Positions 1 through 7,714 of a DNA stretch of 64,000 nt are shown here, piece after piece. The notes under the pieces were generated by a model. That model searched no databases. It saw only the letters and a program-made list of their open reading frames with translations, and was not told the DNA's origin. The translations under genes and the position numbers were made by a program. The stretch comes from Sphingobium sp. (GTDB lineage Bacteria; Pseudomonadota; Alphaproteobacteria; Sphingomonadales; Sphingomonadaceae). The stretch spans positions 4,860-68,859 of the forward strand of contig NZ_QFOA01000011.1 in the NCBI RefSeq assembly GCF_003248505.1, read 5' to 3'. Position 1 is the stretch's first letter. Each line of letters opens with the position of its first letter.

Positions 1-1
1 G

Positions 2-1501
2 CCGACCGTCCCGGGCCGGGCCAACCTGCTGTCGGATTTCGTACCGTTGCCCGTGACGGAGATTTCGCATCTGGCGGGAAGCTTGGTCGGGGCAGCCCTC
101 CTGGTGCTTTCGGCAGGGCTTTACCGCCGCCTCGACGGCGCGTTCTGGCTCACGCGGCTGCTGCTTCTGGCCGGGGCGCTTTTTTCCCTGCTCAAAGGCC
201 TCGATTACGAGGAAGCGTCCATCATGATCCTGATCGCGTCCGCGCTGCAATGGACGCGGGCGGCCTTTTACCGGCGAACGCATTTCCTTGCCGAAGCGTT
301 CACGCCCGGCTGGCTGGCGACGGTCGGGGTCGTGCTGGCGCTGTCGATCTGGATCGGGTTCTTCGCCTACAAACATGTCGAATATCAGGACGACCTGTGG
401 TGGCAGTTCGCCGTCAGGGGAGACGCATCCCGCTTCCTGCGTGCGAGCCTTGGCGTCGCCGTGCTGCTGGGCGTCATCGCCTTCTGGCACCTTTTCCGCC
501 CCGCCCGGCCCTATCGCGGCGTCACGAGCGACGGGGCCGCCGTTCCCCCGCAAGCCATCGCGATGGCGCGCCGGGCCGACGTCAATCTGGCGCTGGTCGG
601 CGACAAGCGTTTCCTCGTCGCCGAGAGCGGCCGCGCTTTCCTTATGTACCAGGTTCGCGGACACAGCTGGATCGTCATGGGCGATCCAGTCGGAGACGAA
701 AGCGAATGGGCCGATCTGCTATGGACGCTGCGGGAGCGGGTCGACGCCGCGCAAGGCCGCCTGCTCCTATACCAGATCAGCGTGGATGCACTGCCCCTCG
801 CGATCGAGTTGGGTTTGCAGGTGACCAAATATGGCGAGGAAGCGCAGGTCGATCTGGCGCAGTTCACGCTGGATGGCCCCGCCGCTAAGTCCCTACGACA
901 CGCCGAACGGCGCGCGACCCGCGAAGGCGCGACGTTCGACATCGTCCCTGCGTCGGAAACGGGTGGCGTAATGGCGGAGCTGGCGCAGGTGTCCGGGCAA
1001 TGGATGACCAGCAAACGCCAGCGGGAAAAGGGTTTCAGCGTCGGGCGCTTCGACCCGGCCTATATCGCCCTGTTCGATTGCGCGGTCATCCGGCAGGAGG
1101 GGCGCATCATCGCCTTTGCCAACATCTGGACAACGCACGACCGCAGCGAATTGTCGGTCGACCTTATGCGCCACGCCGATGAAATGCCATACGGAACGAT
1201 GGATTTCCTGTTCATCCGCCTGATGCAATGGGGCAAGGAACAGGGCTATGCCCGCTTCAATCTGGGCATGGCTCCGCTGGCGGGGCTGGAAGCGCGGCGG
1301 CTGGCGTCGATCTGGTCGAGACTGGGCGCACTCATCTACCAACATGGCAACGCCTTTTACGGATTCGAAGGCTTGCGCGCCTATAAGGAGAAGTTCGCGC
1401 CGGAGTGGGTTGGACGCTATGTTGCAGGACCGCAGGGCCTCGCCTTCGCGCGCACGTTGATGGACCTTCAATCGCTGATCGGCGGACCGCAGCGGGAATA
1501 G
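2..1501 (+). CDS. mprF: Phosphatidylglycerol lysyltransferase (MprF), 3' part
   Basis: The frame is open from the first base of the window, so the gene begins upstream; the first visible residues (PTVPGRANLLSDFVPLP) continue straight into the MprF-typical 'EISHLAGSLVG' segment. About 500 codons are visible; whole MprF proteins are around 850 residues. The first ~180 visible residues hold several hydrophobic helices (end of the flippase domain). The rest is a cytoplasmic GNAT-like LPG synthase C domain (DUF2156) with 'KSLRHAERRATREGA' and 'RFNLGMAPLAGLEAR'. In the family it transfers an amino acid from aminoacyl-tRNA to phosphatidylglycerol and flips the product, lowering membrane negative charge. 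Which amino acid is used cannot be read from the sequence. It is convergent with the Crp/Fnr gene. Confidence 0.9.
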   Translation, partial: PTVPGRANLLSDFVPLPVTEISHLAGSLVGAALLVLSAGLYRRLDGAFWLTRLLLLAGALFSLLKGLDYEEASIMILIASALQWTRAAFYRRTHFLAEAFTPGWLATVGVVLALSIWIGFFAYKHVEYQDDLWWQFAVRGDASRFLRASLGVAVLLGVIAFWHLFRPARPYRGVTSDGAAVPPQAIAMARRADVNLALVGDKRFLVAESGRAFLMYQVRGHSWIVMGDPVGDESEWADLLWTLRERVDAAQGRLLLYQISVDALPLAIELGLQVTKYGEEAQVDLAQFTLDGPAAKSLRHAERRATREGATFDIVPASETGGVMAELAQVSGQWMTSKRQREKGFSVGRFDPAYIALFDCAVIRQEGRIIAFANIWTTHDRSELSVDLMRHADEMPYGTMDFLFIRLMQWGKEQGYARFNLGMAPLAGLEARRLASIWSRLGALIYQHGNAFYGFEGLRAYKEKFAPEWVGRYVAGPQGLAFARTLMDLQSLIGGPQRE

Positions 1502-1509
1502 CCGGGTCG

Positions 1510-1530
1510 GCGGGAACGATATCGTCCCGC
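1510..1530. terminator. Inverted repeat between convergent genes
   Basis: GCGGGA-ACGATATCGT-CCCGC forms a nearly perfect stem (one bulged A) filling the 29-bp gap between the mprF stop and the stop of the minus-strand Crp/Fnr gene. Its position suits a bidirectional terminator. There is no clear T tract on either side, so termination is inferred from position and stem only. Confidence 0.45.
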
Positions 1531-2325
1531 TTAAGGCCCGGGCGGTTCTTTCATGTAAAGATAGTCGGCATCGAACTGCCCCCGCTCGGTCAGGCGAGGC
1601 AGGTCGAGGATTTCGACCACCGAGGACCGGAAAACGCAAAGCCCGTCCTCACGAAGCTGGCGCATCACGCGGTTGACGTGGACGCTGGTCATGCCGCAGA
1701 TTTCCGCCAGATCGACCTGCGTGATGCCGAGCGGAAAACGCCTGCCGTCGCTCAGCCCCGCCGATACGAGGCGCGCGTTCATTTCGCATAGAAAATGGGC
1801 GACGCGCCCCACGGCGTCGAGCCGCCCCAGCCGAAAAAGCCAGGCGCGGTGAACCGCGGCATCGAGCAGCGTCGAAAACCATAGCTTGCGCGTAAGGCCG
1901 GGGTCTTCGATCAGAATAGCGTCGAGATTGCGATGGGGAACGATTGCGACCTTCGCCGCCGTCATCGTGGCGATGTCATGGTCCAAGGTACGCAGCGGAT
2001 AAGCGTGCAAGTCGACGAAATCGCCCGCCACATGGACCGCGACAAGCTGTCGAAAACCGTTTCGATCGTCGATATAGCGAGACAGGATGCCTTCGATCAG
2101 CAAGGTGCTCTGGTGCAGCGTATCGCCCGCGCGCACGATGGTGGTGCGCGGGCCGAAAGTGCGGACTTCCCCGATCGCGCTTTCCAGTCGGGCGCGCTCT
2201 TCCGCGCTTAATGTCGCACCGCGTTTGTCTCGAAGAAAATGTTCCGTGTAAATGTGTCGCCCCCGTGGCTTGCGTTGCCGTGCCCTCCCAAACGCGCAAG
2301 TCGGGGCGACGTTGCATGACGGCAT
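1531..2325 (-). CDS. Crp/Fnr family transcriptional regulator
   Basis: About 264 residues. A cyclic-nucleotide-binding-like beta-roll occupies roughly residues 35-150 (VRAGDTLHQSTLLIEGILSR, then HVAGDFVDLHAYPL). A winged HTH follows (ITQVDLAEICGMTSVHVNR). The recognition helix reads VHVNR where E. coli FNR has VETISR, so only the Arg of the E-x2-SR contacts is kept. No FNR-like N-terminal cysteine cluster is evident. The frame is open to 2442, but that would overlap the response-regulator gene; ATG at 2325 (MPSCN) avoids this and is preferred, although the conserved part starts only near codon 30 and the start is uncertain. It is the last gene of the photosensory cassette, 34 bp after the response regulator. 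The gap holds CGAAA-N3-TTTCG (2337-2349), a possible autoregulatory dyad. Confidence 0.85.
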   Translation of the reverse strand: MPSCNVAPTCAFGRARQRKPRGRHIYTEHFLRDKRGATLSAEERARLESAIGEVRTFGPRTTIVRAGDTLHQSTLLIEGILSRYIDDRNGFRQLVAVHVAGDFVDLHAYPLRTLDHDIATMTAAKVAIVPHRNLDAILIEDPGLTRKLWFSTLLDAAVHRAWLFRLGRLDAVGRVAHFLCEMNARLVSAGLSDGRRFPLGITQVDLAEICGMTSVHVNRVMRQLREDGLCVFRSSVVEILDLPRLTERGQFDADYLYMKEPPGP

Positions 2326-2359
2326 TCGACGTATGGCGAAACCATTTCGGATGTGGGGT

Positions 2360-2713
2360 TCAATGCAGCAGTCGATGCAGTTCCGCCACAAGCTGAGTTC
2401 CCATGTCGGGCTTAAGAATGAAGGAGGCGGTCGGATGCGCATCCTTCATCTGGTGCGCATCGGCGCCCGAACACAGGACATAGGGAATGGCGTAGTTGTC
2501 CAGATCGCCCGCGAGCAGGTCTACATCGCTTCCCCGCAAATGAACGTCGAGAACCGCGCCGGTAGGCATCCGCTCGGCAACCGCCTCGACCCCTTCCGCC
2601 AACGTGGCATAGGGCCCATCCACTTCGTAGGACGCCTGTTCGAGCATGTCGGTCATCAGGGCGGCGATGGCGGGATCGTCCTCGACCAGCAGGATGCGAT
2701 GCGTATCCTTCAT
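2360..2713 (-). CDS. Single-domain response regulator
   Basis: 117 residues forming one receiver domain and nothing else: acidic pocket ILLVEDD near the N terminus, phosphoacceptor Asp in 'GAVLDVHLRG', and a conserved Lys in 'SFILKPD'. Such CheY-like proteins act by protein contact or as a phosphate shuttle rather than by binding DNA. The ATG overlaps the stop of the upstream haem-oxygenase-like gene by one base (TGATG), implying coupled translation. A HisKA_2 phytochrome and a LOV hybrid kinase are encoded upstream in the same run, so one of them is the obvious candidate partner. Longer in-frame extension into the upstream gene was rejected. Confidence 0.85.
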   Translation of the reverse strand: MKDTHRILLVEDDPAIAALMTDMLEQASYEVDGPYATLAEGVEAVAERMPTGAVLDVHLRGSDVDLLAGDLDNYAIPYVLCSGADAHQMKDAHPTASFILKPDMGTQLVAELHRLLH

Positions 2714-3606
2714 CACGCCAGCCCGAAATGCGCGCGATAACGATCGAAGCAGCGTGCGCCGCAGTTGAGGCGGATCAGCGCGCCTTCGGCCATCGCAGTC
2801 GCACGGCGAGGGTCTTCGGCCACCAAGGGTCGGATGGCAGCGTCGTTCCAATCCTGGCTGTGCTTGATATCCAGCACAGCGTGGAGATCGAAATAGCGGC
2901 GCTGTGCATTGCTGAGGCCGATTCGACACAAGGCCTTCGCCGTGCAGGCAGATCGATCCGGCGCGGTAAGTTCGATCACGCCGAGCGCACCGATACTATG
3001 CCAAGCGTAGCGTCGCGCCGACGCCATCGCCGTCATCGCATTTGCCAGCGCCAGACTTTCCCACACCGTCTTTTCCGTACGAGTGTCCAATTCGAGGATC
3101 TCCACCAACTGTCCGAGCATCGGACCATGCATGCCCTTGGCATTGCCTCGGCCCATTTCGTCCCAATAGTTGCGAGCGAGTTCCAGTTTTGCGCCGTCCG
3201 GTAGTTTGACCTGCGTCATCGCGACGAGGTCGTCGAATCCGGCTTCGCCTGCTGCCTCCTGCGACAGGAACCAGCGAATCTGATCGCGGTTGGCCTCCTC
3301 CGCCAGCCACGGAAAAAGCCGATCGTGCTGGCCGGGGCCGTTTTGCTTGAGTGCCTCGAACCAGGCAATGAACCCGTCCGGATCGGTAGGCGCTTGGGCT
3401 GCGGCATGCCGAACGCCCGCCCGAAGTTCCTCGACGAACGCATTTTCCAGATGAAGCATGGCGCGATCGTCATCGAACCGACCGGCGGTAAAGTCTTCGG
3501 GGAAACCGGGTGCGAGCCGCTTGCGGTTCCAACGGGTCAGGCTTTCCTGAAATCCCTGCTGGAGAAATTGCGATTGTTCGATCTTGAGTTGCGTCGCCAC
3601 AGACAT
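2713..3606 (-). CDS. Haem-oxygenase-fold, iron-containing redox enzyme family protein
   Basis: 297 residues, all helical in character. The signature is H-x3-D-x2-H in 'LHAVLDIKH' (about H242, D246, H249) plus an upstream Glu in 'NYWDEMGRG'. This is the ligand pattern of haem-oxygenase-like diiron oxidases of the TenA/CADD/Haem_oxygenas_2 type. It does not look like canonical bacterial BphO/HmuO haem oxygenase. It sits between the LOV kinase and the response regulator in a phytochrome operon, the place where a biliverdin-forming haem oxygenase is usually expected, so a role in chromophore supply or another oxidative step is possible but unproven. The substrate cannot be read from the sequence. 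The 113-bp gap upstream (3607-3719) holds a weak 6-bp hairpin and no gene. Confidence 0.7.
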   Translation of the reverse strand: MSVATQLKIEQSQFLQQGFQESLTRWNRKRLAPGFPEDFTAGRFDDDRAMLHLENAFVEELRAGVRHAAAQAPTDPDGFIAWFEALKQNGPGQHDRLFPWLAEEANRDQIRWFLSQEAAGEAGFDDLVAMTQVKLPDGAKLELARNYWDEMGRGNAKGMHGPMLGQLVEILELDTRTEKTVWESLALANAMTAMASARRYAWHSIGALGVIELTAPDRSACTAKALCRIGLSNAQRRYFDLHAVLDIKHSQDWNDAAIRPLVAEDPRRATAMAEGALIRLNCGARCFDRYRAHFGLA

Positions 3607-3719
3607 GGGCCTCCTGTTATGCCTCTCTCAATCCCGGGAGGCAGGAAGCCGTTCCATCAAATCATCCTAACAAGGATCAGCTTTAGTTATGCGACGCTCC
3701 AGGACCGGCGATCATTCGC

Positions 3720-5441
3720 CTACCCCTGCGCATGGCCGAAGTCCGATGTCTGGTGCGAACGCTTGTTGCGGCCACCGCGACGGATTGCCGCCTGGACGCG
3801 CGCGATGAGTTCGGTCCTGCGATAAGGTTTTCCGAGCACGTCCAGCGCTTCGGGTTGAGGGCCTTGCAGGGCCATCTCATCGTTGTAGCCGGTGGTGAGC
3901 AACACCGGCACCTCAGGTGCGATGCGGCGGATATCCTGCGCCAGCGCAAGCCCATTGCGGGTTCCCGGCATCAACACATCAGAAAAGACCAGCGCGACGC
4001 CGCCCCCCGCCATCAGTTCCTGAAACACCGCCAAGCCCTGCTCATAATCGTGGGCCAGACGCACATGATAGCCCGCTTCGGTAAGGGTCGTTTCGGCAAG
4101 TTCCGCGATAACGACCTCATCCTCCACCACCAACACGGTCTTGGGGCTTTCGCGGTCCACTTCTTCGGGTCGGAACCCGTCCTTGTCGGGTTCGAGCGCA
4201 AGAGTACGGTCATCGTCCACCGGGATGGGGAAGAAAAACTGCACCGACGTGCCCTCCCCTTCGTTGCTGTCGATACGCAACGCACCCCGCGACTGGAGCG
4301 CGAAACCGTGCGCCGTCGCGAGACCGAGACCGGTTCCTGCACCCTTCGCCTTCGTGGTGAAGAACGGTTCCACCGCACGCTGAAGCGTCTGCGGCGGCAT
4401 ACCAACGCCGTCGTCCTCGACCTTCATCACGATATATTCGCCATCGGGCAGACCGGGTACGGCATTGGCCGCGCCCACCACTTCCTGGCCGGTCGATATG
4501 GTGATCGCCCCACCGGTCGAAACGGCGTCCCGGGCATTCACCACCACGTTGATGAGGGCCATTTCCAGATGTTGGGGGTCCGCCTCGATCTCCGGCAGGC
4601 GGCGGCGCAGATTGAGTTGAAGCTGTGCGCGCGATCCCACGGTCGAATCGAGCAGTTCGGCGATGGAATTGATGAGGCCCGACAAATCGACTCGCCGGGG
4701 CTCGAGACGGCTGCGCCGCGCGAAGGACAGCAGCTGCGCCGTCAACTTCGTTCCACGTTCCGCCGCCTGGGTGGCGGCCAGATGATAGCGTTTGAACGAC
4801 TTCTCATCCTCACGCCGCAACGTCATCATGTCGAGGCTGCCGCTCAGCACCTGAAGCAGATTGTTGAAGTCGTGGGCCAGCCCCGCAGTCAGCTGCCCTA
4901 TCGATTCCATCTTTTGCGACTGGAACCGTGTCGCCTCTGCTTCCTTGCGTGCGGTGACGTCAAGTTGGCTGGCGAAGAAATAGAGCAGGCCGCCATCTTC
5001 GCCATAGACCGGGCCGATGAAGACAGCATTCCAGAAAGGCTGACCGTTCTTTTTATAATTCAGGATTTCCAGGCTGATCGCGCGATGCGCCGCGACGCTT
5101 TCGCGCAATTGCGCCACGGTCTCGCGATCGGTCTGCGCCCCTTGCAGGAAGCGGCAATTGTGGCCGATGATCTCTTCCAGATCGTAGCCGGTCAAATCGA
5201 GAAACGCGTTGTTGGCAAAGACGATTGGATTGTCGTCCCTGTTCGGGTCCGTCAGGATCATCGGCATGCGAGTCATTTCGAGCGCGGCGAAAAACACACT
5301 GCCGCGGTCGTCGAGCGAAGGATCGGTGATCCGGCTCTGCTTCCAATGATGCTGGCCGCCACGCGTTCCCAGAATGTCGTCGCTGGGCGAATCCATCTCT
5401 CCGCCGGAAGGGATGCCTGTAGCTTCGTTACCGTCAGTCAT
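3720..5441 (-). CDS. LOV-domain hybrid sensor histidine kinase
   Basis: 573 residues. A PAS/LOV domain spans about 46-150 and carries the photoactive-cysteine motif GHNCRFLQG (Cys ~96) and the flavin-contact segment NYKKNGQPFWN. A HisKA helix pair follows, with phosphoacceptor His in 'GLAHDFNNLL', then a HATPase domain (N box VVNARDAV, G box VEDDGVGMPP, FFTTKAKGAGTGLGLA). A C-terminal receiver starts near 436, with Asp in 'LVFSDVLMPG' and Lys in 'LGKPYRR'. The LOV cysteine and flanks predict blue-light adduct formation with FMN. Its ATG overlaps the phytochrome stop by one base. It resembles the PAS and GAF hybrid kinases at 45251 and 58557 in its HDFNNLL core and attached receiver, but only this one has the LOV signature. 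Confidence 0.92.
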   Translation of the reverse strand: MTDGNEATGIPSGGEMDSPSDDILGTRGGQHHWKQSRITDPSLDDRGSVFFAALEMTRMPMILTDPNRDDNPIVFANNAFLDLTGYDLEEIIGHNCRFLQGAQTDRETVAQLRESVAAHRAISLEILNYKKNGQPFWNAVFIGPVYGEDGGLLYFFASQLDVTARKEAEATRFQSQKMESIGQLTAGLAHDFNNLLQVLSGSLDMMTLRREDEKSFKRYHLAATQAAERGTKLTAQLLSFARRSRLEPRRVDLSGLINSIAELLDSTVGSRAQLQLNLRRRLPEIEADPQHLEMALINVVVNARDAVSTGGAITISTGQEVVGAANAVPGLPDGEYIVMKVEDDGVGMPPQTLQRAVEPFFTTKAKGAGTGLGLATAHGFALQSRGALRIDSNEGEGTSVQFFFPIPVDDDRTLALEPDKDGFRPEEVDRESPKTVLVVEDEVVIAELAETTLTEAGYHVRLAHDYEQGLAVFQELMAGGGVALVFSDVLMPGTRNGLALAQDIRRIAPEVPVLLTTGYNDEMALQGPQPEALDVLGKPYRRTELIARVQAAIRRGGRNKRSHQTSDFGHAQG

Positions 5442-7588
5442 CAGTCCATTCCGTCCGCCATGGCGCCGTCCTGCCCCGTGCCGCCCCCCTGAGTGGGCGC
5501 AATCGGCGCGGCAAAGATCACGCGAAGGCCAGGCTGATTGTCATCGTCCTCGATCGTTCCCGACAGCCTTTTGACCATGGCATTCAGCATACGCGATCCA
5601 AATCCCCGGCGATTGCCGTTCCGCCCCTTGCCGCGGTCCGCCACGATGAGCCGAAAGCGCGCCCGGTGCTGTTCCAGAACGACCGAAATCGGTCCGGGTG
5701 CCCCATCATAGGCGTATTTCTGCGCATTGATGACAAGTTCGACGAGGATCAATCCCACATTCACCGCATTATCCGCAGGGATCATCACGGGTGCGAGGTC
5801 CGTGGTCAGCAGGTCGGACCATTCCGGCCCCATAGACAGACGCAGATCGTCCAGCAACTCGTCGAGATAGCGGGACAGGTTGATGCTTTCGACATTGTCG
5901 TCGGCGTAAAGGCGACGATGGACCAGCGCGACGGCGCTCAGACGCCGCTGGGCTTCCTCCAGGCTGGTCTTGACGCCCGGGTCGCCGGCATCGCGCGTCT
6001 GGAGAGCCAGAAAGGCGATTACCAACTGGATGCTGTTCTGGACACGATGATTGACCTCCTTGATGAGGGTGTCCTTCTGCTCCAGCAGCCGGTCCTTGTC
6101 CGCCGCCGCTACCGTGAGGCTTTCGGCCAGATCGCGGATGCGACGGTTCTGGCGGATGTCGTAGAGCTTGGCGATCAACCTGTGCGCACCCTCCACCTCC
6201 GCAGCGGACCATGGGCGCGCCTGGCTGCGCACGATCTCCGTCCAGGCAGCGAAGGACGCACGCGGCGTCAGCGCTTCGCCGGGAGCGGCCTGCGTCGCTT
6301 TGTGCGGATTGCCCGCCCATTCGACCACCTGCTGCGCTTCGGCGCGAAACCACATGAGCACAGTCGGGATGCGCGTCGACAATGTGATCGACAGCAGCCC
6401 GCTGGCCCGCCCCGCATAAGCAGCGGCGGCCGGGAAAACCTTGGGCAGTTCAGCCGTATGATAGGGCGCAGGCCCGCACCCCCTGGCCCAGTCGGCAATT
6501 TCCCGCACGTCATACTCGTCGGGGCACAGTTCCGTCAGGAAAATCTTGGCACCATGCACGACCGCAAAGGCGTCGGCGTCGAACATCTTGCGTAGGCTGT
6601 CTGACGATTCGGCCAGCAGATGGAACAAGCCCTTGTCCCCGCCCATGCGACCGTAGAGCGCGTCCTCTTCGGCGTGGACGCGGATGCGGTCGCGGTAACG
6701 TTCGGCCTCCTCCTTCGCCGCTACCTGACGCGCGAGACCACTGGCCAGCAATTGCGCCGCGCGACGCTGCGTCATGCCGAGCGAGCGCGGCGTCTGGTTG
6801 TGACAGGCGACCAATCCCCACAGCAGCCCGTCGCGCACGATCGACACCGATGCCGAAGCGCCGACCCCCATATTCTTGAGATACTGGATATGGATCGGCG
6901 AAACGCTGCGTAGTTCGACGTCGGAGAGGTCGACGGTACGCAGCGCAGCAGGTTCAATCGGCTGAGGATCGTAATGCACGTCGGCGATGACGCGGACCCG
7001 GTTGCGCACATAGAGCGCGCGAGCTTGCTGCGGGATGTCAGACGCCGGGAAATGATGGTTGCGAAAGCTGTCGCCGCCTCCACGCGCCGTTTCCGCGACG
7101 ACCACACCGGAATCGTCGTCGAGGAAGCGATAGATCATCACCCGGTCATAACCGGTCAGCACGCTGAACGCGTCGGCGGCGCGCTGGCACAATTCGGTAA
7201 GACCAGCCGTCTTTTCGAACTGCAATCCGATTTCGTCCATCCAGCCAAGGACATCGAGGGCGGGCTGCGAACCGTCGGAGCGTTCATATTGTACCAACCA
7301 GTAGTCGCCCGATCGTGCTGCCACGATGTCGCACGCCAGCCGCGCGTCGTAGCCCAGTTGCACCCGCTGCGCGCGGGCATGGGCCAGCGCATCGACAACA
7401 GCTTCGCCCGCCAGATCGGCGAGCGGCTGGCCTTCCTGCCACGCTCGCCCGAGGAAGGCGGGAACATCCCCCGCCGCCCCGGCGACGGTCAAATCGACGG
7501 CGTTCACGATCAGCATGCATCCGCCGGGCTGTATCGCGCCCGACAGATGAATAGGTTCGCGATCGCATTCCGTAATATCCAAAACCAC
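5441..7588 (-). CDS. bphP: Bacteriophytochrome with HisKA_2 kinase
   Basis: 715 residues from a GTG start. The PAS-GAF-PHY photosensory module is complete: the biliverdin-linking Cys lies near the N terminus (ITECDREPIH, Cys8), GAF has PASDIPQQAR and SPIHIQYLKNMGV, and the PHY tongue has PRASF. The output is a HisKA_2 kinase (His in 'EVNHRVQNSIQ') with an HATPase domain (ADRGKGRNG). Departures from the family norm: the usual QPHG is QPGG and the usual ACHH is ACHN. It is the first gene of a five-gene minus-strand run and overlaps the LOV kinase by one base. No canonical bphO is in the window. The 126-bp upstream gap holds an exact FNR-type box. Confidence 0.95.
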   Translation of the reverse strand: MVLDITECDREPIHLSGAIQPGGCMLIVNAVDLTVAGAAGDVPAFLGRAWQEGQPLADLAGEAVVDALAHARAQRVQLGYDARLACDIVAARSGDYWLVQYERSDGSQPALDVLGWMDEIGLQFEKTAGLTELCQRAADAFSVLTGYDRVMIYRFLDDDSGVVVAETARGGGDSFRNHHFPASDIPQQARALYVRNRVRVIADVHYDPQPIEPAALRTVDLSDVELRSVSPIHIQYLKNMGVGASASVSIVRDGLLWGLVACHNQTPRSLGMTQRRAAQLLASGLARQVAAKEEAERYRDRIRVHAEEDALYGRMGGDKGLFHLLAESSDSLRKMFDADAFAVVHGAKIFLTELCPDEYDVREIADWARGCGPAPYHTAELPKVFPAAAAYAGRASGLLSITLSTRIPTVLMWFRAEAQQVVEWAGNPHKATQAAPGEALTPRASFAAWTEIVRSQARPWSAAEVEGAHRLIAKLYDIRQNRRIRDLAESLTVAAADKDRLLEQKDTLIKEVNHRVQNSIQLVIAFLALQTRDAGDPGVKTSLEEAQRRLSAVALVHRRLYADDNVESINLSRYLDELLDDLRLSMGPEWSDLLTTDLAPVMIPADNAVNVGLILVELVINAQKYAYDGAPGPISVVLEQHRARFRLIVADRGKGRNGNRRGFGSRMLNAMVKRLSGTIEDDDNQPGLRVIFAAPIAPTQGGGTGQDGAMADGMD

Positions 7589-7691
7589 GCTCCAAGTCCG
7601 GCGTGGCGGCTCGACCGATCAAACGGCTCACGCCAAGGCAGCTTAGCTTTTCCCGCAGATGAAGAAAAGCCGGTGCTTGCCGTGGCTTAGC

Positions 7692-7705
7692 TTGATGGAG
7701 ATCAA
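7692..7705 (-). promoter_or_regulatory. FNR-type box upstream of bphP operon
   Basis: TTGAT-ggag-ATCAA is an exact match to the FNR/Anr/FixK consensus TTGAT-N4-ATCAA, and the symmetry extends one base each way (CTTGAT/ATCAAG). It lies about 110 bp upstream of the bphP GTG and 10 bp beyond the dipeptidase stop, in the only gap before the photosensory cassette. Whether it activates or represses cannot be told. It could also be a short terminator stem for the dipeptidase gene, but there is no T tract. Confidence 0.55.
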
Positions 7706-7714
7706 GAAACGGGA

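Noticed and set aside
2326..2442. N-terminal extension of the Crp/Fnr protein containing several cysteines, as an FNR-like cluster
   Set aside because: It overlaps the end of the response-regulator gene, and the cysteine spacing does not match FNR.
2713..3606. Calling the haem-oxygenase-fold gene bphO
   Set aside because: The HxxxDxxH ligand pattern and length point to the diiron-oxidase branch; the operon context alone is not enough.
3732..5492. 586-codon plus-strand frame
   Set aside because: Antisense to the LOV hybrid kinase.
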